From contig NZ_JBHUMO010000014.1 in assembly GCF_042685105.1 (NCBI RefSeq), positions 1 to 16,925 on the forward strand: 16,925 nt of DNA, written 5' to 3'. The notes under the pieces are model-generated. The model was not told the origin of the DNA. It made no database searches and worked only from the letters and a program-made list of their open reading frames with translations. Position 1 is the stretch's first letter, and each line of letters opens with the position of its first letter. A program made the position numbers and the translations under genes. The DNA comes from Enterococcus_G camelliae (GTDB lineage: Bacteria > Bacillota > Bacilli > Lactobacillales > Enterococcaceae). Shown here piece by piece: positions 1-5,444 of this stretch.

Positions 1-100
1 CGGTATCCCGTATCTCAGGCAAGAAGAAACTACATTTGGGTCAAAGGGTTTTAAGTCCGTAAGGACTCAGAACCCCGCAACTTAAGTCGTGGGAGGTTCA
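1..100 (+). mobile_element. Right end of an IS200/IS605-type (tnpB-bearing) insertion sequence
   Basis: The first 100 bases look like the 3' end of a tnpB-bearing IS200/IS605-family element whose body lies to the left of the window. Positions 71-99 can fold as an imperfect hairpin centred on CTTAAG (aacccc... to ...gggaggtt), which is the subterminal hairpin style of these elements, and the end GTGGGAGGTTCA resembles right ends I know from enterococcal and lactobacillal members. An open frame from base 2 ends at a TAA at 83-85 (last residues SVRTQNPAT) and may be the C-terminus of TnpB; a second frame stops at 54, so the tnpB frame is uncertain. The boundary is placed near 100 because methyltransferase coding sequence starts immediately afterwards on the other strand. 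No inverted repeats or target duplication are expected for this family. Confidence 0.72.
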
Positions 101-116
101 GAATGATATCAAAACT
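1..116 (+). ncRNA. Probable omega-RNA (TnpB guide RNA), 3' part with guide
   Basis: In IS200/IS605 and related elements the RNA that programmes TnpB is made from the 3' end of tnpB and the right end, and its guide is the roughly 16-20 bases just past the element. Here the structured part would be the GGGTTTTAAGTCC...GGACTCAGAACCC region (about 46-77) and the hairpin at 71-99, and the guide would begin at 101. The first part shows AGTCC (52-56) facing GGACT (63-67), a 5-bp stem with loop GTAA(G). The 5' end lies outside the window and the 3' limit is a guess. The existence of such RNAs is established for the family; their presence here is inferred from position and hairpins only. Confidence 0.5.
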
Positions 117-437
117 ATTGTCTGCGAAGGGAAGGTTTAGGGCGTTTCCCTTTTTTAGTTCAATAAATGAATCAAGCTTCGCCTCTTGTACTCGTTTTTT
201 AGCAATGGCTAAGGCGCGCTCATCCAAATCAATTCCAATAATTTGACAATGAAACGTTTGTGCTAGTTCAATGGCAGTTGTTCCCTGATTACAGGCCACC
301 TCGAGCACCTGAGCATCTTTAGTGAATGTACCTTGTTCAATTAACCAATTTGTTGCGACAACACCACCTGGTCTTAAGCGTTTTTTGCCCAACTTTGCTA
401 AAAATGTATGCCCGAGCTCCTTTTTCGTTTGGTTCAA
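101..437 (-). pseudogene. SAM-dependent class I methyltransferase, truncated by IS insertion
   Basis: About 112 codons of a Rossmann-fold methyltransferase remain, read from a TTG start at 437 with a strong ribosome binding site (GAGGAGGGG, reverse strand, 443-451). The SAM-binding glycine-rich motif I is present as LEVACNQGTTA (about residues 45-55). Motif II ends in IIGIDLDE, and the fold continues to LPFADNSFDIIL, the usual motif IV region. After that the reading frame enters the insertion sequence and adds about 15 foreign residues before a stop near base 51. The catalytic and substrate-binding second half is missing, so the product is probably inactive. Its substrate cannot be told from the remnant. 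The Fur box over its promoter suggests an iron-related role in the intact gene. Confidence 0.8.
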
Positions 438-456
438 TTATGCCCCTCCTCATAAC

Positions 457-508
457 GATAATGATAATCATTCTCATTTATTACAAAAGATTCCTTCATG
501 AATATCAA
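457..508 (-). promoter_or_regulatory. Promoter with near-perfect Fur box for the truncated methyltransferase
   Basis: Bases 457-475 read GATAATGATAATCATTCTC and match the classical 19-bp Fur box (GATAATGATAATCATTATC) at 18 of 19 positions. On the reverse strand a promoter can be read as TTGATA (503-508), a 17-base spacer and TGTAAT (480-485), which puts the transcription start near 473, inside the Fur box. A repressor bound there would block initiation, as expected for iron-repressed genes. The start codon at 437 lies about 36 bases downstream. The Fur match is direct; that iron is the effector is inferred, because related family members (Zur, PerR, MntR) use other metals and partly similar sites. 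Confidence 0.8.
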
Positions 509-553
509 TAAGGGAATCTCCTATAGAAATAAACAGTATCACGAAGTTTAATA

Positions 554-610
554 TGTCTTGACACCTTTGCGTATTACCATTACAATACGCTTATCAAAGT
601 GTCTTGACAC
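554..610 (+). promoter_or_regulatory. niaX promoter with two TGTCTTGACAC palindromes (NiaR-like operators)
   Basis: The promoter is nearly consensus: TTGACA at 558-563, a 17-base spacer, and TACAAT at 581-586. The 11-mer TGTCTTGACAC occurs twice, at 554-564 (overlapping the -35 box) and 600-610 (just after the expected start near 593). Each copy is an inverted repeat TGTC-TT-GACA; the second extends to GTGTC-TT-GACAC. The centres are 46 bp apart. I recall TGTC/GACA palindromes of this kind as the operator of NiaR (YrxA), the niacin-responsive repressor of Firmicutes, and the downstream gene looks like a niacin transporter. The palindromes are seen; assignment to NiaR rests on memory of the motif and on context. 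Confidence 0.7.
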
Positions 611-626
611 ATTAGGGAGAAGAAAC

Positions 627-1202
627 ATGAAAAATAATCGGGTTCGTCAATTAACCATCTCTGCTTTACTGATAGCTATGGGGATTTTGATTCCCATGGT
701 CATGCCCAAAATTGTTATTGGACCAGCGTCTTTTACATTAGCTAGTCACGTGCCGCTCATGATTGCGATGTTCTTTTCGCCAGGAATGGCAGTAGCCGTG
801 GCTCTCGGAACAGCTTTCGGTTTTCTATTAACCACCCCAATCATTATTGCCGCGCGGGCGTTATCACATGTTGTTTTTGCTGTTCTGGGTGCATGGTATT
901 TAAAGAAAAATCCTGAGATTGTATTACACAAAGGGGCTTTTCAAATTTATAACCTTGTGATTGCCTTGATTCATACGTTGGTGGAAATCATCGTAGTTTG
1001 GCTCTTTTTTGCAACAGGTCATGCCGCGGGTGCGACAGTGGACGGCAATTTTTACGTCTTTTTATTTGGCTTGATGGGTATCGGGGGCATGATTCATAGT
1101 TTTGTGGATTACAACATCGCGCTTTTTGTTGTGACAAGCATTAGCAAAATCGTTGCCATTCCAGTCTTTCAAAAAGCAAAACAAGCCGTGCAAAAATCGT
1201 AA
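627..1202 (+). CDS. niaX: ECF transporter S component, NiaX-like (niacin uptake)
   Basis: A 191-residue, very hydrophobic membrane protein with about six predicted transmembrane segments, the size and layout of energy-coupling-factor substrate-binding (S) components. The early stretch PASFTLASHVPLMIAMFFSP followed by a glycine-rich helix and RALSHVVFA is what I recall for the NiaX (niacin) family. It would capture niacin at the membrane and pass it inward with the shared EcfA/A'/T module, which is not in this window. I chose ATG 627 because AGGGAGAAG (614-622) sits at a proper distance and the family N-terminus (KNNRVRQLTISALL) follows directly; an in-frame ATG at 558 lies inside the -35 box. 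The NiaR-like operators in its promoter support the substrate. Niacin specificity is an inference from family resemblance and context. Confidence 0.75.
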   Translation: MKNNRVRQLTISALLIAMGILIPMVMPKIVIGPASFTLASHVPLMIAMFFSPGMAVAVALGTAFGFLLTTPIIIAARALSHVVFAVLGAWYLKKNPEIVLHKGAFQIYNLVIALIHTLVEIIVVWLFFATGHAAGATVDGNFYVFLFGLMGIGGMIHSFVDYNIALFVVTSISKIVAIPVFQKAKQAVQKS

Positions 1203-1256
1203 ACTATATCAAAAAAACAGCATGAAGGGTAATACGCCAAATTTTCTTATCACTTT

Positions 1257-1265
1257 TGGTATACT
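1257..1265 (+). promoter_or_regulatory. Extended -10 promoter for the degV-family gene
   Basis: TGGTATACT at 1257-1265 is a TGn-extended -10 element (TATACT, 5 of 6 to consensus). No good -35 hexamer is visible at 16-18 bases, which is common for extended -10 promoters. It lies 37 bases before the chosen start at 1302, and no terminator is visible between niaX and this point, so some read-through from niaX is possible. Confidence 0.5.
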
Positions 1266-1301
1266 AAAGAAAAGTGAGTTGAAATGAAAGGTGGAATTCG
1301 A

Positions 1302-2168
1302 ATGTACCAAATTATCACCGATGCGTGTTGTGATTTACCGGCCAAAGCGCTTGACCAGTTAGGGGTTGCCTATATCCCAATGACAATCGAGTTGGATGGC
1401 AAGGACTATGTCGACGATTTAGGGCAAACATTTGATTATCAATGGTTCTTAGAAAACTTAAAAGAAAACAAGCAACCAACTACTTCACAAATTAATGTAG
1501 GTCAATATATGATGGCCTTTAAACCCTATGTAGCGAAGCGGATGCCACTTCTATATTTGGCCTTTTCTTCGGGTTTAAGTGGCTCCTATAATAGTGCGAT
1601 GCAAGCCATCGCGTTGATCAAAGAAGAAGTTCCAGACGCAGAAATTTATTGTGTTGATACAAAAGCAGCCAGTTTAGGGCAAGGCATGCTGGTCGTGCAA
1701 GCCGCAACCCTCCAAAAAGAAGGGCAATCCATCCAAGAGGTCATCCAGTGGGTAGAGACAGCCAAAAATCATTTGCGCTCATGGGTAACAGTCGATGATT
1801 TGAATCATTTAGAACGTGGTGGTCGGATTTCGAAAACTGCCGCAACCATTGGTGGGCTTTTAAACATTAAACCAATCATTCATATGGATGCTGAGGGAAA
1901 ATTACAAAATGTGGGCAAAGCCCGTGGACGGAAAAAGGCACTGCAAACCTTACTTAATGAAACCGAACGGAATTTAGATCAAACCATTTTAAACCAATTT
2001 TACCTTTCGCATAGTGGGGATGAAGCAAGTGTGACCGAGGTGGTGAACCAATTGCAACAAAGGTACCCCAATACGCCAATTACCCGCTATCCGCTTGGAC
2101 CAACCATTGCAAGCCACACTGGGTATGGCTGCATTGCTCTATTTTCAATGGGCAGCCAGGAACGTTAG
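1302..2168 (+). CDS. DegV family protein (FakB-type fatty-acid-binding protein)
   Basis: A 288-residue cytoplasmic protein with the complete DegV pattern. It starts with the YQIITDACCDL strand, then shows TTSQ (60-63) and SSGLSGSYNSA (89-99), whose hydroxyl residues hold the fatty-acid carboxylate in characterised FakB proteins. These are followed by VDTKAASLGQG (119-128), ERGGRISK (171-178) and the C-terminal GPTIASHTGYG (266-276) with the conserved His272. FakB proteins bind a fatty acid and present it to the kinase FakA, feeding phospholipid synthesis; no fakA is present here. ATG 1302 is preferred to the in-frame ATG 1284 because AAAGGTGG (1287-1294) is well spaced from it and MYQIITD is the usual N-terminus. 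Which fatty acid it prefers cannot be read from the sequence. Confidence 0.88.
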   Translation: MYQIITDACCDLPAKALDQLGVAYIPMTIELDGKDYVDDLGQTFDYQWFLENLKENKQPTTSQINVGQYMMAFKPYVAKRMPLLYLAFSSGLSGSYNSAMQAIALIKEEVPDAEIYCVDTKAASLGQGMLVVQAATLQKEGQSIQEVIQWVETAKNHLRSWVTVDDLNHLERGGRISKTAATIGGLLNIKPIIHMDAEGKLQNVGKARGRKKALQTLLNETERNLDQTILNQFYLSHSGDEASVTEVVNQLQQRYPNTPITRYPLGPTIASHTGYGCIALFSMGSQER

Positions 2169-2216
2169 CCCTTTTGGCCTTCAGTTAGCTCCATCAAAGT
2201 AGAACAAGAAACGGAA

Positions 2217-2245
2217 TTGTTTTGCCAATGAATCTGTGCTATAGT
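2217..2245 (+). promoter_or_regulatory. Promoter of the folT riboswitch leader
   Basis: TTGTTT (2217-2222), a 17-base spacer and TATAGT (2240-2245), preceded by TGC at 2237-2239, form an extended -10 promoter. The expected start near 2252 lies about 28 bases before the riboswitch core. The transcript would begin with a perfect 5-bp hairpin GTGGG-TTT-CCCAC at 2252-2264, which could stabilise its 5' end. Confidence 0.6.
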
Positions 2246-2275
2246 TGGCGCGTGGGTTTCCCACAAATAAAATCA

Positions 2276-2360
2276 GAGTAGAAAATAAAGCGTCAAGTGC
2301 TGGAAAGATGGGATGTTGCTTTCTGGACGAAGGAATTCGCTTCCGCGGTTTTATTTTCGC
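2276..2360 (+). promoter_or_regulatory. Tetrahydrofolate (THF) riboswitch in the folT leader
   Basis: The leader carries the conserved core of the THF riboswitch: GAGTAG (2276-2281), GCGTCAAGTG (2290-2299), GGGATGTTG (2310-2318) and GGACGAA (2325-2331), in the right order. The closing helix P1 is a perfect 9-bp pairing of 2281-2289 with 2350-2358. An inner helix pairs 2300-2307 with 2319-2326 (two G-U pairs), and a small hairpin GGAA-TTCGC-TTCC spans 2332-2344. The aptamer ends about 36 bases before the folT ribosome binding site with no terminator between, so control is more likely through translation initiation. A further hairpin at 2365-2383 may be part of the switch. Reduced folates would be expected to lower FolT production. 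Confidence 0.9.
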
Positions 2361-2406
2361 ATTCGCTGCATATTTGATGTAGCAACTCTTAAAGGAGATG
2401 CTTCGT

Positions 2407-2931
2407 ATGAAACAAAAAATAACCACGCGCATGATTGCCACGATGGGGCTATTAGTCGCTCTGCAAGTGGTCCTTTCGCAAGTGTTAGGGATTGAAACAC
2501 AGTACCTACGTTTATCTTTTTCATTTGTGCCCACGATTATCATGGGCATGCTGTTCGGTCCATTATGGGCAGGCATTGGGTGCGTATTGGCTGATTTTCT
2601 GGGGATGGCGCTATTTCCAAAAGCGGCTTTCTTTTTTGGGTTCACCATTAATGCATTTATTGGTGGGCTAATCTACGGTTATTTCTTCTACAAAAAAGAA
2701 ATTTCTTGGAAAAATGCCATTGGTTGCGCCTTAGCAACAACGATAGTAATCAGCCTCATTTTAACACCAATCTGGTTATCCATGATGTACAACCAACCAC
2801 TTTTTAGTTGGGTGATTTGGGCACCAAGACTGATTAAAACGGTCATTATGTTGCCAATCCAAGCCATCTTAAACTACATGGTCGGTCGCATGATACCCTT
2901 GCAAAAGCTCATCAAACGCGTATCAGTATAA
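2407..2931 (+). CDS. folT: Folate ECF transporter S component FolT
   Basis: A 174-residue membrane protein of the folate-family ECF S components. Recognisable stretches are the first helix ending in QVLGIETQYLRLSFSF (about residues 24-39), the FGPLWAGIGCVLADFLGMALFP region (about 50-71) and FFFGFTINAFIGGLIYGY in the middle of the protein. It would bind folates at the membrane and work with the shared EcfA/A'/T energising module encoded elsewhere. Start choice: an in-frame ATG at 2398 directly abuts AAAGGAG (2391-2397), leaving no spacing, whereas ATG 2407 is 9 bases away and gives the usual MKQK start. The THF riboswitch in the leader independently supports folate as the substrate, and a strong terminator follows. 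Confidence 0.92.
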   Translation: MKQKITTRMIATMGLLVALQVVLSQVLGIETQYLRLSFSFVPTIIMGMLFGPLWAGIGCVLADFLGMALFPKAAFFFGFTINAFIGGLIYGYFFYKKEISWKNAIGCALATTIVISLILTPIWLSMMYNQPLFSWVIWAPRLIKTVIMLPIQAILNYMVGRMIPLQKLIKRVSV

Positions 2932-2944
2932 ATCCTAAAAACAT

Positions 2945-2986
2945 GCACCCTCTCCTGTTACATCCGCAGGAAAGGGTGCTTTATTT
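2945..2986 (+). terminator. Rho-independent terminator after folT
   Basis: GCACCCTCTCCTG (2945-2957) pairs with CAGGAAAGGGTGC (2967-2979) in a 13-position stem with a single mismatch, followed by TTTATTTT. It starts 14 bases after the folT stop and separates the vitamin-transport block from the sugar operon. Confidence 0.92.
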
Positions 2987-3005
2987 TCACAAAAAAGCAC
3001 ATCAA

Positions 3006-3018
3006 GAAAAACGTTTCT
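3006..3018 (+). promoter_or_regulatory. Upstream LacI-type operator-like palindrome
   Basis: GAAAAACGTTTCT contains the perfect palindrome AAACGTTT (3009-3016), the core of many LacI-family operators. It lies about 55 bases upstream of the -35 box. Its centre is 95 bp from that of the similar site at 3103-3112, close to nine helical turns, so one tetramer or two dimers could bridge both. Binding by the LacI-family protein of this operon is inferred. Confidence 0.5.
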
Positions 3019-3054
3019 ATTGATTAATAGAACGAAAAATGAAAAAAAACTAAA

Positions 3055-3068
3055 AGAAACCGTTTGCT
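3055..3068 (+). promoter_or_regulatory. cre-like site (CcpA) over the -35 box of the sugar operon
   Basis: AGAAACCGTTTGCT fits the catabolite-responsive element consensus TGWAANCGNTNWCA at 8 of 11 specified positions and overlaps the -35 hexamer at 3064-3069. CcpA bound here would repress the operon when glucose is plentiful, which suits a locus for an unusual glucan. It also shares the CGTTT half with the neighbouring LacI-type palindromes, so it could instead be a third, degenerate operator for the local regulator. Confidence 0.5.
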
Positions 3069-3092
3069 TTTTCTTCATATACGCGTTATACT
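3064..3092 (+). promoter_or_regulatory. Promoter of the beta-glucooligosaccharide operon
   Basis: TTGCTT (3064-3069), a 17-base spacer and TATACT (3087-3092) form a good sigma-A promoter with an expected start near 3099, about 39 bases before the first gene. No other convincing promoter is seen until after the terminator at 13596, so all seven genes probably depend on it. Confidence 0.75.
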
Positions 3093-3102
3093 TCTTTTTG
3101 TA

Positions 3103-3112
3103 GAAACGTTTC
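3103..3112 (+). promoter_or_regulatory. Downstream LacI-type operator GAAACGTTTC
   Basis: A perfect 10-bp palindrome, GAAACGTTTC, sits immediately after the expected transcription start near 3099. A LacI-family dimer with an IxxxxxxGVSxxTVS recognition helix, such as the one encoded in this operon, typically binds a palindrome with a central CG like this one. Bound here it would block initiation or early elongation. Confidence 0.65.
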
Positions 3113-3137
3113 ACTAAAATTAGGGAGGAACATAAGA

Positions 3138-4385
3138 ATGAAGTTTAGTAAAAAAATTGCCTTATTGGGTGCGAGTGCCTTGTTTTCGTTGGGTGTGTTA
3201 GCGGCTTGTGGAAACAATTCAAAAAGCGATAGCGAAAGCAAAGAATTGACGTTTTGGTACATGGGCGATGGCGATCAAGGAATTAAGCCAATCATTGATG
3301 ATTTTACAAAAGAGACAGGAATTAAAGTAAAAATTCAAAGTATTCCATGGAGTTCATCAAGAGACAAATTATTAACAGCAGTCGCCTCAAAAAGTGGTCC
3401 TGACGTGGTACAAATGGGGACATCTTATATGAGTGAATTTGTCGATGCTGGGGCATTAGTGGATCTTTCAGACAAAATCAAAGACAACGATGTGTTAAAG
3501 ACAAGTAATTTCTTTGATGGTTCTGTGGCCACTACTGAATTTGATGGCAAGTACTACGCTGTGCCATGGTATACCGAAACGCGGGCACTATACTATCGTT
3601 CTGATTTATTGAAATCGGTTGGTTACAATGAAGCTCCTAAGACATGGGAAGAACTAGCTGATGCAGCGAAAAAACTAGCCGCACGTGGGGAAGGGAAATA
3701 TGGATTTAACGTTGATGCGGCCGAACCAACTTTTGGCTTTATGTTTGCTCGTCAAAATGGTTCAGAACTCTTTAGCAAAAAGAATGAACCCCTGTTCAAT
3801 AAACCCGCAATGGTGGATGCAGTCAAATACCTTGATAGCATGATTAAAGACGGTTCTGCCCCAAGCACCAATTTAGGCTTGGATATTGGCCAAAGCTTTG
3901 GTGGTGAAGGGATTGTGCCAATGTTTATTAGTGGACCTTGGATGATTAATTCAATTAAAGATGCTGCGCCTGATATTGATGGAAAATGGAATGTAGCGGA
4001 ATTACCTTCAGGAAAAGATGGAAACACATCTATTACCGGTGGAGCAAACTTAGCTGTCTTTAGTAGTTCGAAGAAACAAGATGATGCAGTTAAATTGATT
4101 GAGTTTTTATCAAAACCAGATAACCAAACCAAATTCTTCGAAAGTACCAACTCATTACCAACGAACAAAGATGCTTGGAAAAATGATACGTTTACAAGCG
4201 ACAAAATGATTTCAGTATTCGGAAAACAATTGGAAAATTCGCAACCAGTTCCTGCTTTAAAACAATGGGATGAAATTGCCCAAAACTACTTAAAACAATG
4301 GGAACAAATTGTTTCGAATGGAAAAGATGTCCAAAAAGCAATGGATGAATTAAATACCGAAACCGAAACACTTTTGAAAAAATAA
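3138..4385 (+). CDS. Sugar ABC transporter substrate-binding lipoprotein (predicted beta-1,2-glucooligosaccharide binding)
   Basis: A 415-residue family-1 (MalE/UgpB-like) solute-binding protein. Its N-terminus is a lipoprotein signal with basic KFSKK, a hydrophobic core and the lipobox LAAC, giving lipidation at Cys24. The mature part begins with a Ser/Asn linker and the ELTFWYMGDGDQGIKPIIDDF strand-helix typical of the family, and contains PDVVQMG, YAVPWYTETRALYYR and the FISGPWMI hinge region. It would hold oligosaccharides outside the membrane and deliver them to the two permeases that follow. AGGGAGG (3122-3128) is well spaced from the ATG. Ligand assignment comes from the operon, which matches the Listeria innocua locus whose binding protein (Lin1841) captures beta-1,2-glucooligosaccharides; the ligand-contact residues cannot be verified by eye. 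Confidence 0.88.
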   Translation: MKFSKKIALLGASALFSLGVLAACGNNSKSDSESKELTFWYMGDGDQGIKPIIDDFTKETGIKVKIQSIPWSSSRDKLLTAVASKSGPDVVQMGTSYMSEFVDAGALVDLSDKIKDNDVLKTSNFFDGSVATTEFDGKYYAVPWYTETRALYYRSDLLKSVGYNEAPKTWEELADAAKKLAARGEGKYGFNVDAAEPTFGFMFARQNGSELFSKKNEPLFNKPAMVDAVKYLDSMIKDGSAPSTNLGLDIGQSFGGEGIVPMFISGPWMINSIKDAAPDIDGKWNVAELPSGKDGNTSITGGANLAVFSSSKKQDDAVKLIEFLSKPDNQTKFFESTNSLPTNKDAWKNDTFTSDKMISVFGKQLENSQPVPALKQWDEIAQNYLKQWEQIVSNGKDVQKAMDELNTETETLLKK

Positions 4386-4432
4386 AAAATGAAGCTTGAC
4401 AGTTTGCAAGCGATGCATTGGCAATAATTATT

Positions 4433-4473
4433 CCGAACGATCAATCATTGCAAGTCAATGGTTGGTTGTTCGG
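4433..4473 (+). other. Long intercistronic hairpin between binding-protein and permease genes
   Basis: Bases 4433-4450 pair over all 18 positions with 4456-4473 (three G-U wobbles) around the loop CAAGT, and T4432-A4474 adds a nineteenth pair. A smaller hairpin GCTTG/CAAGC (4394-4398, 4407-4411) precedes it. No T-run follows, so it is not an ordinary intrinsic terminator. In ABC operons such structures between the binding-protein gene and the permeases often protect the upstream mRNA or reduce downstream expression, so the lipoprotein is made in excess. The structure is seen; the role is inferred. Confidence 0.75.
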
Positions 4474-4547
4474 ATCGTTATGTTTGCATCTTATTTGAAA
4501 AAGCGAACGTTTCTTTGTTTGTTACCCATATGGAGGAGGAACAACCC

Positions 4548-5432
4548 ATGAAAAAAACCAAAGCACCTTATTTTTTCATTGCGCCAGCCGTGATTTTATT
4601 ATTGATTTTTTCAATCATCCCTATTTTTCTTGCATTAATCATTAGTTTTACTGACATGAGTTTAGCAGGATTGGCGGATTATTCACGAATCAAATTTGTC
4701 GGTCTGGAAAATTACATAAATATTTTTAGTGACAAAACATTTGGTCAAGCAATTTTTAATACAGGGTACTACGTTGTGATTGGCGTACCTCTAGTTATTC
4801 TTATTTCATTGGCTTTGGCAATCATGATTAATTTTGGCGAAAATAAATTCTTTCAATTTATGCGTTTGGTCTTTTATAGCCCATCCATTACCAATACTGT
4901 AGCCATTGCAGTGGTCTGGATGTACTTATACAATCCAACAATTGGGTTGTTGAATCACCTGCTATCCTATTTAAATATTGGCCCAATTCTCTGGCTGACC
5001 GATGCAGGAACAGCTAAAATTTCCCTCATCATTATTGCTGTTTGGAAAGCAATTGGCTTGAATATGTTGATTTTTTTAGCGGCTATCCAGGGAATTCCAA
5101 AAGTTTATTATGAAGCGGCTGAAATAGATGGAGCCAATAAATGGTACCAAATTACACGAATCACGATTCCTTTGTTACGCTTTTCGATCTTTTTCGTGAC
5201 AGTGACCACGTTAATCGGTTGGTTCCAATTTTTCGAAGAACCTTTTGTTATGACGAAAGGTGGCCCATTAGATAGTACGCTCTCAGTTGCTTTATTCATC
5301 TATCAAAATGGTTTCCAATATAGTAAATTTGGCTACGCTGCAGCGGGATCATTCGTCCTGTTTATCGCTATTATCATAGTGACAAGCATTCAAATGAAGC
5401 TACAAACACGTCAAAAAGACAGTGGAATGTAA
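4548..5432 (+). CDS. Sugar ABC transporter permease (MalF/UgpA-type)
   Basis: A 294-residue inner-membrane permease of the CUT1 carbohydrate class. The first membrane helix spans about residues 8-34, and several more follow. The cytoplasmic EAA loop that docks the ATPase is intact: EAAEIDGANKWYQITRITIP starting at Glu189. It pairs with the next gene to form the channel for oligosaccharides delivered by the lipoprotein. ATG 4548 follows a strong GGAGGAGG (4532-4539); the frame is open further upstream to 4458, but that extension lies in the hairpin region and has no family resemblance. No ATPase gene is found in the operon. Substrate is inferred from context. Confidence 0.9.
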   Translation: MKKTKAPYFFIAPAVILLLIFSIIPIFLALIISFTDMSLAGLADYSRIKFVGLENYINIFSDKTFGQAIFNTGYYVVIGVPLVILISLALAIMINFGENKFFQFMRLVFYSPSITNTVAIAVVWMYLYNPTIGLLNHLLSYLNIGPILWLTDAGTAKISLIIIAVWKAIGLNMLIFLAAIQGIPKVYYEAAEIDGANKWYQITRITIPLLRFSIFFVTVTTLIGWFQFFEEPFVMTKGGPLDSTLSVALFIYQNGFQYSKFGYAAAGSFVLFIAIIIVTSIQMKLQTRQKDSGM

Positions 5433-5444
5433 GGAGGATACAAC

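Noticed and set aside
488..519. Inverted repeat AGATTCC/GGAATCT between the Fur box and the niaX promoter
   Set aside because: Seven bp with an 18-base loop and no T-run; too weak to call a terminator or operator.
558..626. Upstream in-frame ATG for niaX
   Set aside because: This ATG falls inside the -35 hexamer of the promoter, so it would not be transcribed; the 23 extra residues do not look like the family.
2149..2190. Possible terminator after the degV gene
   Set aside because: GGGC/GCCC pairing with a long loop and no proper T-run; not convincing.
2181..2648. 155-codon reverse-strand open frame
   Set aside because: It lies opposite the folT promoter, THF riboswitch and the first part of folT, has no recognisable domain and no credible ribosome binding site context; it is a shadow.
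3101..3116. Reading the downstream palindrome as a second CcpA cre
   Set aside because: GAAACGTTTC matches the cre consensus poorly outside the central CG (TAGAAACGTTTCAC fails at several fixed positions), whereas its perfect symmetry suits a LacI-family operator.
4458..4547. N-terminal extension of the first permease
   Set aside because: The extension overlaps the intercistronic hairpin and lacks a ribosome binding site, while GGAGGAGG precedes ATG 4548 and the family N-terminus starts there.
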